From: Desulfobacter vibrioformis DSM 8776
GTDB lineage: Bacteria > Desulfobacterota > Desulfobacteria > Desulfobacterales > Desulfobacteraceae
Reading direction: 5' to 3'
Assembly (NCBI RefSeq): GCF_000745975.1
Contig: NZ_JQKJ01000003.1
Coordinates: forward strand, 1 to 64,000
Length of the DNA stretch: 64,000 bases
Every line of letters starts with the position of its first letter. The stretch's first letter is position 1. The position numbers and the translations under genes were made by a program. Shown piece by piece: positions 33,856-41,607 of the stretch. The notes under the pieces are model-generated. The model was not told the DNA's origin and made no database searches. It worked only from the letters and a program-made list of their open reading frames with translations.

Positions 33856-35223
33856 ATGGTCATGAAACGGATTTGCATCGAACGTATCCCCCAAAATTCA
33901 CGTGTAGCAATATATGGAGCAGGTGAATCTGGTAGAAAGATTAAGATAATCATTGAATATCTGCGCCCAGATATAAAAATCCTTTTTTTTATTGATTCCT
34001 TCAAATCATTCATATTTGAAGGATTTCAATGTCTCAAACTCTCAGAGGCAATTTCACAACTTCATGAAGTCGAATTGATTCTTATTGCTTCAGCTTTCTA
34101 TAGAGATATCTCTAACATACTGGATATTTTTGAAATTCATAATTATTACATCATTGATAGATGCTATTACCGATTGAATTTTACTCAATCAGAAGAGCTT
34201 AAAACCATGGAAAGACAGCTTGAACAATGTAAAAAAAGAAGTCTTATCCCGAGAATGAATTTTCAGGATTCATATATTCGATCTATAGAAAACGACTTGA
34301 ATGAACTGAAAAATATGCAGGACGCTGGTTTTTGGCCACTCAGCATTATGGTTCAGATTTCCAAAAAATGTAACCTGCGATGTCTTTTTTGTGGACATGA
34401 AGGATGGAAAGAAAATACTGGTTTTATGGAGTTCAATCTATTTAAAAGAATAATCCGCGAAATTGAGGAATATGGAGCCCCAATTACCCTTGTCGGTCCA
34501 CAAGGGGAGCCCTCGCTTCATCCAAAATTTTCAGAATTCATGACATACGTCGGTATGCATGCTGTAGATACCCTTTTATGCACAAATGGAACGGCATTGA
34601 CTCAGACTAAGATTGAATCTATTGTAAACAGCGGTATAAAAGAAGTACAGATTTCTTTTGCCGGATACGATAAAAAATCTTATGAATCTATCTATGTAGG
34701 AGCAAAATTTGAGTCTGTAGTTCGCAATATAAAAATGCTGTCTGATGAAATACGTCGGTCAAAAGCGGATATCAAATTGGTAATTAAAGGAATTTTTCCA
34801 GAATATGCCAGAACAAATGAGACATTTGAAAATTTCAAATCCAAGTGCCTTTCCTTTTACGATTCACTTAACCTGGTGGGCGTTCAGTCAGTGTCAAACA
34901 AACCGCACAACTTTGCAGGTACGATTCATTTAGGTAAATATTTCAAAGAAATTGGAGTTCACAGCGTAAAAAACATTTCAAACATACACCCCAAGTTGTG
35001 CCCCCAGCTTTTCAATCCATGCATTCATTACGACGGAAAAGTGAGCACGTGCGGATGCCACGACTACAACTGCACGATGCAGATCGGTGATCTTGCTCAA
35101 GAATCTTTGCTGGAAATTATGCAAGGGAATACACTCCAAAAAATGATAGTGAATTATATGGAAAGACGATATGAATCCCTTCCTCTTTGTAAAAAATGTG
35201 ATTTTCCATATATTGATGGATAG
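33856..35223 (+). CDS. AT-rich radical SAM protein with N-terminal Rossmann module
   Basis: 455 residues. Residues 1-115 form a nucleotide-binding-like domain (VAIYGAGESGRKIKII, FFIDSFKSFIFEGFQ, LILIASAFYRDI), the same type of module that ends the FkbM protein at 24550. The radical-SAM core has C172, C176 and C179 (KKCNLRCLFCGHEGW), LVGPQGEPSLHPKF in place of the usual GGEP, and QISFAGYDKKSYESIY. The C-terminus has CPQLFNPCIHYDG, CGCHDYNC and CKKCDFPY cysteines. Base composition is visibly more A+T-rich than both neighbours, which suggests separate acquisition. AGGAG lies just before ATG 33856; a weak TTGATT/TTAAAC promoter-like pair lies at 33781-33809. Confidence 0.82.
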   Translation: MVMKRICIERIPQNSRVAIYGAGESGRKIKIIIEYLRPDIKILFFIDSFKSFIFEGFQCLKLSEAISQLHEVELILIASAFYRDISNILDIFEIHNYYIIDRCYYRLNFTQSEELKTMERQLEQCKKRSLIPRMNFQDSYIRSIENDLNELKNMQDAGFWPLSIMVQISKKCNLRCLFCGHEGWKENTGFMEFNLFKRIIREIEEYGAPITLVGPQGEPSLHPKFSEFMTYVGMHAVDTLLCTNGTALTQTKIESIVNSGIKEVQISFAGYDKKSYESIYVGAKFESVVRNIKMLSDEIRRSKADIKLVIKGIFPEYARTNETFENFKSKCLSFYDSLNLVGVQSVSNKPHNFAGTIHLGKYFKEIGVHSVKNISNIHPKLCPQLFNPCIHYDGKVSTCGCHDYNCTMQIGDLAQESLLEIMQGNTLQKMIVNYMERRYESLPLCKKCDFPYIDG

Positions 35224-35267
35224 GAATGTGATCCTGCAATAAAACAGTGAAAAGCCCGGAGAGAGAT

Positions 35268-35837
35268 ATGAGTTGGAACGATACTGTCAAGGAGCTGACC
35301 TGTTGCCTTTCCAAGCTGAGAGTTACCAGCGGAAACACCCCCATTGACGTGGAGGCAGGATTCAAGAGCCTCTGCTGCACTTCCAGAGACTTGAAACTAC
35401 GGGGTGGCACCGTCTTTCTGGTGGGCAACGGGGCCAGTGCCTCCATGGCCAGCCACGTAGCCGCTGACTTAGCCAAGAATGCCCATATCCGCACGGAGGT
35501 ATTCTCGGACTTAGCCCTGATCACCGCCGTGGCTAATGACATCAGCTATGACCAGGTCTTTGCCGAGCCGCTCCAGCGGCGCATGCACCCCGGCGACATG
35601 CTGGTCGGCATCTCCAGCTCCGGCAACTCGCCCAACGTGATCAACGCGGCAACCAAGGCCCGGGAGCTGGGTGGAGAAGTAATTACCCTTACCGCCATGG
35701 CACCGGACAATCGACTCCGTAAGTTGGGAAGCCTCAATTTCTACCTGCCTGGAAAGACTTATGGCCTGGCCGAATCCGGACACGCTGCCGTGCTTCACCA
35801 CTGGATTGACATGATGGTCGCGGACTACATGGGGTGA
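35268..35837 (+). CDS. SIS-domain phosphosugar isomerase (GmhA-like)
   Basis: 189 residues from ATG 35268, preceded by GGAGAG; an upstream GTG at 35247 has no good site. The SIS fold is recognised by GGTVFLVGNGASASMASHVAADL (the sugar-phosphate-binding GNGxSA loop), LVGISSSGNSPNVI and the closing YGLAESGHAAVLHHW. The closest known function is sedoheptulose-7-phosphate isomerase, which starts ADP/GDP-heptose synthesis. Together with the HAD protein next door and the kinase/nucleotidyltransferase at 21993 it completes a heptose-activation set. Confidence 0.82.
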   Translation: MSWNDTVKELTCCLSKLRVTSGNTPIDVEAGFKSLCCTSRDLKLRGGTVFLVGNGASASMASHVAADLAKNAHIRTEVFSDLALITAVANDISYDQVFAEPLQRRMHPGDMLVGISSSGNSPNVINAATKARELGGEVITLTAMAPDNRLRKLGSLNFYLPGKTYGLAESGHAAVLHHWIDMMVADYMG

Positions 35838-35841
35838 TCAG

Positions 35842-36504
35842 ATGCGAATCGGCCTGGATTTCGACAACACCCTGGTTGCTTACGGCCATGCCTTCCGTGA
35901 CTTGGCCGTGGCACTTGAACTGGCGCCCAAATCCATCCCGCCGGACAAATCAACAGTGCGCGCCTGGATCTGGGAACATCACAGCGACGAGGCATGGCAG
36001 CGCCTCCAGGCAAAAGTCTACGGACCTCATATCAACCGGGGACGGCTGACGGACGGCGCTGAAGATTTTTTGCTGATGTGCCGAGACCGGGGGGCTGAAC
36101 TGTGTATTATCAGTCACAAAACCGAATTCGCGGCCATTGCCCCAGACGGCGTCAACCTGCACCAGGCTGCCCTGGGCTGGATGGAAGCCAAGGGTTTTTT
36201 TTTGCCGGTCTGCGCCGGAGGCTTTGGCTTCTCGCCCGGCGAAATCTTTTTTGAAAAGACCCGTGCGGCTAAAATTGCACGCATCAACCGGTTAGGCTGC
36301 AATGTGTTTGTGGATGACCTGCCCGAGGTACTTACCCACCCGGATCTTTCCCCCTATGTGGAACGTATCCTGTACCGGGACAGCCCGGATCAGGTAGAGG
36401 GTTGTATTTTAGCCGCTCCGTGGCCAGGCATCGCCAATCACCTTTTTCCCGCCCATTGTACGACAATCGTACATGGCCGCAGAAATACTTGTGTAAAAAA
36501 CTAA
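35842..36504 (+). CDS. HAD-superfamily phosphatase-like protein
   Basis: 220 residues. Motif I is DFDNTLVA at residues 5-12 (nucleophile D5, acid D7). CIISHKTEF serves as motif II, a lysine occurs in FFEKTRAAKIARI, and the closing VFVDDLPEV is motif IV. It is likely a phosphosugar phosphatase, possibly the GmhB-type step of the heptose pathway, although the sequence is not typical GmhB. It starts four bases after the isomerase stop. Confidence 0.75.
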   Translation: MRIGLDFDNTLVAYGHAFRDLAVALELAPKSIPPDKSTVRAWIWEHHSDEAWQRLQAKVYGPHINRGRLTDGAEDFLLMCRDRGAELCIISHKTEFAAIAPDGVNLHQAALGWMEAKGFFLPVCAGGFGFSPGEIFFEKTRAAKIARINRLGCNVFVDDLPEVLTHPDLSPYVERILYRDSPDQVEGCILAAPWPGIANHLFPAHCTTIVHGRRNTCVKN

Positions 36505-36515
36505 GGAACCTGCCA

Positions 36516-37931
36516 ATGCCTCTGACAGCAATCCTCTGCTGCTACCCCCGTGAAACCACTGATATCATTTTTTCCGGGCGTGAGAAGCCGCTCATCACAG
36601 CTGCTCTCAAGGGCCTCATGGCACATGGGAGCATTGGCAGAATTGTGGTCTCATCAAGCGAGGCTTTGCCGGGCAATTGCAAGCAAGCCCTTGAAGGCCT
36701 GGGGCTGGAGGTACACTACTCCAGGCATATTGCGCCCCAAAAACGTCTGCTTGAGGTCATGAATGACCTCAACCTGAATCAAGCCTGCATACTCAATGGC
36801 TACTCCTTTCTCATAGATGCGGAACAAACGTCTCAACTGGAGCGACTAGTCCATTCCGGAAAAAGGCATGCAGCCTGCGTCAACACGCGAAGTCCGTTCC
36901 GGTACCAGGCGGTCATCACCCTCGACATGGTCCGCCGGCTGGCCGAAAAATACGAAAGCAACGTCAATCCCCTGAAGCTTCATACCGCCCTGCCCGCGTC
37001 CGAGATCGGCCTCTTAGACGATCCTGGCAAGGAATTTATAGGCTTGGACGGTCTACTGTGGCTCATACTGGTCTACGCCATGCAATCAAACGACCAAACC
37101 CTTGTCCGGGAAATCCAGTCCAAAATGCGGCGGGATCTCTCCATGCCAAAGGCAGTGCAACGCGTCTTTCGGGAAAAGGGAATTGAACTGGCTGGCCAGG
37201 AAAATGGCTGGAACCATGCGGAACTTTTCAAGGCCTGCTCTCTTGTTCAGGAATACTTCACTGATAGACAAAAAAGGCTGGAATCCGTGCATAAGGGGCG
37301 TTTTCTGGAAATCGGATATGGCGATGCACCATATTCGGCAATGCTGCATTCCCTTAATTTCGCAAAAGGGGTAGCCATTGAGCCCTTCTCTCTTCCAGGG
37401 AATCCGAACTTTAAAGCCAATAAAGCTCAGTTCGCCCGGCTTCTGCCTACGCTATCTGCCCTACTGCCGGAATTCAATCTTCCCCGGGACATCCCTTGCA
37501 CGGTTACCTTTGAGACCGGGTTCCTCGATACATGCGCCTTTCCCCGGGAATTCTTCGACTACTGCTTCTCTGTAACCGTGCTTGAACATGTACAGAACGT
37601 GGCTGCCCTGATGCGTGAACTGCAGCGCATCATGCGGCCCGGGGCGGCCATGCACCATGTGGTGGATTACAGTGGACATATTTTCTGCAAAGACAACCGT
37701 TTTCCTTTTTATTCATTCACCAAGGCCCAATGGCTGGCCAAAACCAGCACTCTCAACCTGCTGCGGCGCAGCGAAATCATCACGGACATCCAAAATGCCG
37801 GGTTCGAGGTCACAGTGCTGAACGAAGAACGATCCATGGTGCTCCCCGATGATATTGCCCCGGATTGGAGGGAATACTGCACCCAGGACCTGACTACGGT
37901 GTCAGGCTCTTATTGGTGCGTCAAAACTTAA
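36516..37931 (+). CDS. Two-domain protein: nucleotidyltransferase-like N-terminus, methyltransferase C-terminus
   Basis: 471 residues from ATG 36516; the long upstream extension overlaps the HAD gene out of frame and is rejected. Residues 1-180 (TAILCCYPRETTDIIFSGRE, IGRIVVSSSEAL, ACILNGYSFL) resemble a degenerate GT-A/nucleotidyltransferase fold with no clear signature. Residues ~255-430 are a methyltransferase: FLEIGYGDAPYSAML near 263, DYCFSVTVLEHVQNV, IMRPGAAMHHVVDYSGH. It probably methylates a sugar or lipid; the role of the N-terminal part is open. Confidence 0.65.
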   Translation: MPLTAILCCYPRETTDIIFSGREKPLITAALKGLMAHGSIGRIVVSSSEALPGNCKQALEGLGLEVHYSRHIAPQKRLLEVMNDLNLNQACILNGYSFLIDAEQTSQLERLVHSGKRHAACVNTRSPFRYQAVITLDMVRRLAEKYESNVNPLKLHTALPASEIGLLDDPGKEFIGLDGLLWLILVYAMQSNDQTLVREIQSKMRRDLSMPKAVQRVFREKGIELAGQENGWNHAELFKACSLVQEYFTDRQKRLESVHKGRFLEIGYGDAPYSAMLHSLNFAKGVAIEPFSLPGNPNFKANKAQFARLLPTLSALLPEFNLPRDIPCTVTFETGFLDTCAFPREFFDYCFSVTVLEHVQNVAALMRELQRIMRPGAAMHHVVDYSGHIFCKDNRFPFYSFTKAQWLAKTSTLNLLRRSEIITDIQNAGFEVTVLNEERSMVLPDDIAPDWREYCTQDLTTVSGSYWCVKT

Positions 37932-37966
37932 AAACTTGATGAGTATTACAAAGAAACAAAACATAG

Positions 37967-39007
37967 ATGAACACCACATTTTCCGGCTTGCCGCCCGGTA
38001 CCAGAATGACCTCCCTTAGCGGCGGGCGTAACAGTAAGGTCTTTCTGGTTCAACCTCCGGGCAGTGAGCCGTTTATCCTCAAACGCTATTTCAGAAATCC
38101 GGCTGACGGTCGAGACCGCCAGGGAAACGAGGCCATGGCGCTTCGTTTCTTTGAGAAGGCCGGAATTGAATCTGTGCCGCGTCTGCTGAGGCTGGATAAG
38201 GATCGTCAGGTCTCTATACTCTCATATATAGAAGGGACAAAGGTAACCGACCCCACAACCCGAGACATAAATCTGGCCGTTGAATTTCTAACTGACCTCA
38301 TCCGCCTCTCCACCACAGAAGAAGCGTTGAAAGAGGAGTTTTCCCCGGCGTCCGAAGCGTTTTTCTCGGTCATGGACATATTGAAAAACATCGAAATGCG
38401 CCTTGCCCGGCTGGAACAGGTGACCGAGGAATGCCCGCTCTACCGGGAATTAATTGATTTCCTGTGTCATCAACTCCGTCCGGCCCAAGCCAAATTTGCG
38501 GATCATTGCCGCGAATCACTTCAAAGTCAGGGTATAGGTCTGGAAGAATATATTCCCAATGCATGGCGTATCCTCAGCCCATCGGATTTCGGCATGCACA
38601 ATACCCTAAAACGTCAAGACGGCCGCCTATCCTTTTTAGACTTTGAATATTTTGGCTGGGATGATCCGGCAAAAATCCTGGCGGATTTCTGCCTTCACCC
38701 TGCTATGAATTTAAATGAAACCCTCAGGCAACGGTTCCTGTCCGGTATGCTGCCGTCACTCACAACCAAGGGATATGACAGCCAACGGGCTATCGCCCTG
38801 TTCCCGCTCTTCGGCATTAAATGGTGCTGTATTCTCCTGAACGAGTTCATGCCTTATGATTTGGCCCGCCGCGGCTTTGCCGGAAACGGCGTCCATGAAG
38901 CGTACGAGCAGATACTTACCAGACAACTGGACAAAGCCCGTATCATTCTCAGCACCCTGGACTCACGGGCTGATATCTTTTCCCGCCAACTGGCGGCCAA
39001 CCGATAA
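37967..39007 (+). CDS. APH-like phosphotransferase (sugar or polymer kinase)
   Basis: 346 residues with the protein-kinase-like APH fold. SGGRNSKVFLV is the nucleotide-binding loop near 19-29, followed by EPFILKRYF with the lysine. ILSPSDFGMHNTL near 203-215 is the catalytic loop with the general-base aspartate, and LSFLDFEYFGWDDP near 223-236 is the metal-binding motif. It would phosphorylate a small molecule such as a sugar. It is placed between methyltransferase genes of the glycan locus. Confidence 0.8.
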   Translation: MNTTFSGLPPGTRMTSLSGGRNSKVFLVQPPGSEPFILKRYFRNPADGRDRQGNEAMALRFFEKAGIESVPRLLRLDKDRQVSILSYIEGTKVTDPTTRDINLAVEFLTDLIRLSTTEEALKEEFSPASEAFFSVMDILKNIEMRLARLEQVTEECPLYRELIDFLCHQLRPAQAKFADHCRESLQSQGIGLEEYIPNAWRILSPSDFGMHNTLKRQDGRLSFLDFEYFGWDDPAKILADFCLHPAMNLNETLRQRFLSGMLPSLTTKGYDSQRAIALFPLFGIKWCCILLNEFMPYDLARRGFAGNGVHEAYEQILTRQLDKARIILSTLDSRADIFSRQLAANR

Positions 39008-39017
39008 GAGACCCTTC

Positions 39018-39677
39018 ATGCAAAAAATACACATCATCACACCGCTTCATACAGCCACCAAACGCGAATACTTACCGCGCATGATAGAGGATAAAGTGGC
39101 CTGCATGCGCAAGGCTAAGGAATACGAATTCGATTACTGGGATGGAGACCGGCGGTACGGCTATGGCGGGTACCGCTATGACGGACGATGGAAACCCGTG
39201 GCCCAGTCCCTGATTGACGTTTATTCCCTTAAAAATGACGCCTGTATCCTGGATGTAGGCTGTGGCAAAGCCCATTTGCTTTTCGAACTGGGACAGCTCC
39301 TGCCGAATGCAAATCTCATTGGGTTTGATATTTCCCAACATGGGCTGGCAAATGCCCCGGAAATGATCCGGGACCGGCTGTTCAGGCAAAAGGCCCAGGA
39401 ACCATATCCACATGCCGATGATCATTTTGATCTGGTCATATCCCTCAACGCATTGCACAATCTGGAACTACCGGAATTCAAGGCTGCCATTACCGAGATT
39501 GAACGTGTGGGCAAACAAAAATACGTCTGCGTGGAAAGTTACCGTAACGAGCAGGAGCTATTCAATCTCCAGTGCTGGGCGCTGACCTGTGAGTCTTTCT
39601 TTTCAGAGCGGGAATGGGTGTGGTTGTACCAGCAATTTGGATACACAGGCGATTATGAATTTATCTTTTTTGAGTAA
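39018..39677 (+). CDS. Class I SAM-dependent methyltransferase
   Basis: 219 residues from ATG 39018. An upstream in-frame region overlaps the kinase gene and is rejected. Motif I CILDVGCGKAHL lies near 76-87, then LIGFDISQHGLANA and VISLNALHNLELPEF. The N-terminal segment is rich in Tyr/Gly/Asp (YWDGDRRYGYGGYRYDGRW), which is characteristic of a group of glycan-cluster methyltransferases. Confidence 0.83.
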   Translation: MQKIHIITPLHTATKREYLPRMIEDKVACMRKAKEYEFDYWDGDRRYGYGGYRYDGRWKPVAQSLIDVYSLKNDACILDVGCGKAHLLFELGQLLPNANLIGFDISQHGLANAPEMIRDRLFRQKAQEPYPHADDHFDLVISLNALHNLELPEFKAAITEIERVGKQKYVCVESYRNEQELFNLQCWALTCESFFSEREWVWLYQQFGYTGDYEFIFFE

Positions 39678-39685
39678 GACGCATT

Positions 39686-40669
39686 TTGACTAGCATTCTC
39701 GTCACCGGGGGAGCAGGATATATTGGTTCACACACATGCAAGATTTTGGCGTTGCATGGCTATACACCTGTGGTACTCGACAACCTGGTCCATGGTCATG
39801 AATGGGCGGTAAACTGGGGTCCCCTCGTGGTCGGAGACCTGTCCAGCCGGGAAGTCCTGGACCGTGTGTTTAAGGTTCATAATCCCAGTGCCGTTATACA
39901 CCTTGCGGCCTTTGCTTATGTCGGTGAGTCGGTAATTGATCCGTCAAAATATTATACAAATAATGTGATCTGCGCTCTGAATCTTTTAGATGCAATGCGA
40001 AGACACGCATGTGAAAAAATTGTATTTTCAAGCACCTGTGCGGTGTACGGCACGCCGGAGTGCTTGCCCCTGTCCGAATCCCATCCCTGCGGCCCCATCA
40101 ACCCATACGGACGCAGCAAGCGGTTCATTGAACAAATTATGGCTGATTACGGCAAGGCATATGGTTTGCGCCATGCCTCGCTCCGGTACTTTAATGCAGC
40201 AGGCGCAGACCCGGAGGGCCAGTTGGGAGAGGACCACGATCCGGAAACCCACCTGATTCCTCTGGCTCTGAAAGCAAGCCTGCCCGGGGCAATGCCGCTC
40301 ACCGTATTTGGAACGGACTGGGATACCCCTGACGGCACCTGCATTCGAGACTACATTCATGTGGTTGACCTGGCCGAGGCCCATCTGGCGGCCCTTCACT
40401 ATTTGGATACCCATCCATGCTGTACGTTCAATTTGGGAAACGGTAATGGCCATTCCGTGAAAAAAATCATTGACACTGTTGAAAAAGTAACCGGCAGACC
40501 AGTCAACTGGGAAACCGGACCCCGCCGGGCAGGAGACCCTTCCAGGCTGGTGGCAGATGCTTTTCTTGCCAAACAAAAATTGGGTTGGACTCCCTGTTAC
40601 CAGGACATAACCGATATCATTGGCCATGCCTGGCAGTGGATGGCAAAGCACAAAAGGACAGCCACATGA
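39686..40669 (+). CDS. galE: UDP-glucose 4-epimerase (GalE-like)
   Basis: 327 residues from TTG 39686; no better start exists. VTGGAGYIGSH at 6-16 binds NAD, with HLAAFAYVGESV near 73, SSTCAVYG near 115, active-site YGRSK near 140, and the GalE signatures RYFNAAGADPEGQLGE, DGTCIRDYIHV and NLGNGNGHSV. Length is close to standard GalE. It interconverts UDP-Glc/UDP-Gal or the N-acetyl forms to supply the glycan. It overlaps the GT2 gene by ATGA. Confidence 0.92.
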   Translation: MTSILVTGGAGYIGSHTCKILALHGYTPVVLDNLVHGHEWAVNWGPLVVGDLSSREVLDRVFKVHNPSAVIHLAAFAYVGESVIDPSKYYTNNVICALNLLDAMRRHACEKIVFSSTCAVYGTPECLPLSESHPCGPINPYGRSKRFIEQIMADYGKAYGLRHASLRYFNAAGADPEGQLGEDHDPETHLIPLALKASLPGAMPLTVFGTDWDTPDGTCIRDYIHVVDLAEAHLAALHYLDTHPCCTFNLGNGNGHSVKKIIDTVEKVTGRPVNWETGPRRAGDPSRLVADAFLAKQKLGWTPCYQDITDIIGHAWQWMAKHKRTAT

Positions 40670-41607
40670 ACAGTCTGCTGACACCTGAACATTTTCACAT
40701 CATCATTCCGTGTTACAATTGTGAAAAATACATTGACGAATGTCTCAAGTCACTTCAGCGGCAGACCTTCCAAGGCTGGACCGCTCTGGTTGCAGACGAC
40801 TGTTCTGAGGATAAGACTGCCGAATTGGTCCGCGCTTTCATGGCAAAAGACGAACGCATCAAGCTGCGCCTAGGGGAAAAACGAGCCTGGCTCATGGGCA
40901 ATACTTTGGCCGGGTTGCGTTCTCTTAACTTAAAGCCTTCGGATGTTATCGCCATTCTGGATGGAGATGACATGCTTATGGACGGGGCCCTGGAATCTCT
41001 GTGGGAACATCATGTGGCCGGATATGACTTGGTGTACACAGATGAAGTGATGGAGGGACTTTCTTATTCCATTGGCCGTGCGCCCATTCGATCTGTGGGG
41101 ATACGGGATCAGCTATGGTGCTTTTCCCACATTCGTTCTTTCAAGGCTTACCTGTTCCATCTCATGGGAGATGAAGATTTCCGTGATCCTGCTGGTGGCT
41201 ACTTCCGTGCTGCCGGCGATCTTTCCCTTTACCTGCCCATGGCTGAACTGGCAGGGGCGGAAAAAATTTGTTTTGTCCCGAAAAAGCTCTACTATTACCG
41301 TATACACGACCAATGCAACTTTAAGGTGATGCGAACAGAACAACTGAACAACAACCGTTTTATCCGCTCCCACCCCTGTCTGCCCCGGCAGACTGTACAC
41401 TTTGATTTTACGCTTGATATAAGTTATGTGGATAAGGCCGGACTGCACGAACTTGCCCGGGAAACCCGCGGCCGATTTCCAAAACCGTTCAGTGTGTGTC
41501 TTCGCCACCACATTAGTGCCGATGAAGAGGATTCCTGGCGTGCCTACCACGAGTTGTGGATTGGGGAAGGCATATTTTTAACCGGTATTATAAAGACTGA
41601 ACACTAA
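40666..41607 (+). CDS. Family 2 glycosyltransferase
   Basis: 313 residues from ATG 40666 (ATGA overlap; an earlier in-frame start would overlap galE by 85 bases). A GT-A fold is shown by HIIIPCYNCEKYIDECLKSL near 11-30, VADDCSEDKTAELV near 43-56 and the metal-binding DGDDML near 102-107. It is the only clear Leloir glycosyltransferase in the locus, other than the Maf-type protein. Its end overlaps the convergent methyltransferase-cupin gene by four bases. Confidence 0.88.
   Translation: MNSLLTPEHFHIIIPCYNCEKYIDECLKSLQRQTFQGWTALVADDCSEDKTAELVRAFMAKDERIKLRLGEKRAWLMGNTLAGLRSLNLKPSDVIAILDGDDMLMDGALESLWEHHVAGYDLVYTDEVMEGLSYSIGRAPIRSVGIRDQLWCFSHIRSFKAYLFHLMGDEDFRDPAGGYFRAAGDLSLYLPMAELAGAEKICFVPKKLYYYRIHDQCNFKVMRTEQLNNNRFIRSHPCLPRQTVHFDFTLDISYVDKAGLHELARETRGRFPKPFSVCLRHHISADEEDSWRAYHELWIGEGIFLTGIIKTEH

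Noticed and set aside
36402-36515. Upstream extension of the methyltransferase gene that begins at 36516
   Set aside because: It overlaps the HAD gene in another frame and lacks a ribosome-binding site; ATG 36516 has AAGGAA upstream.
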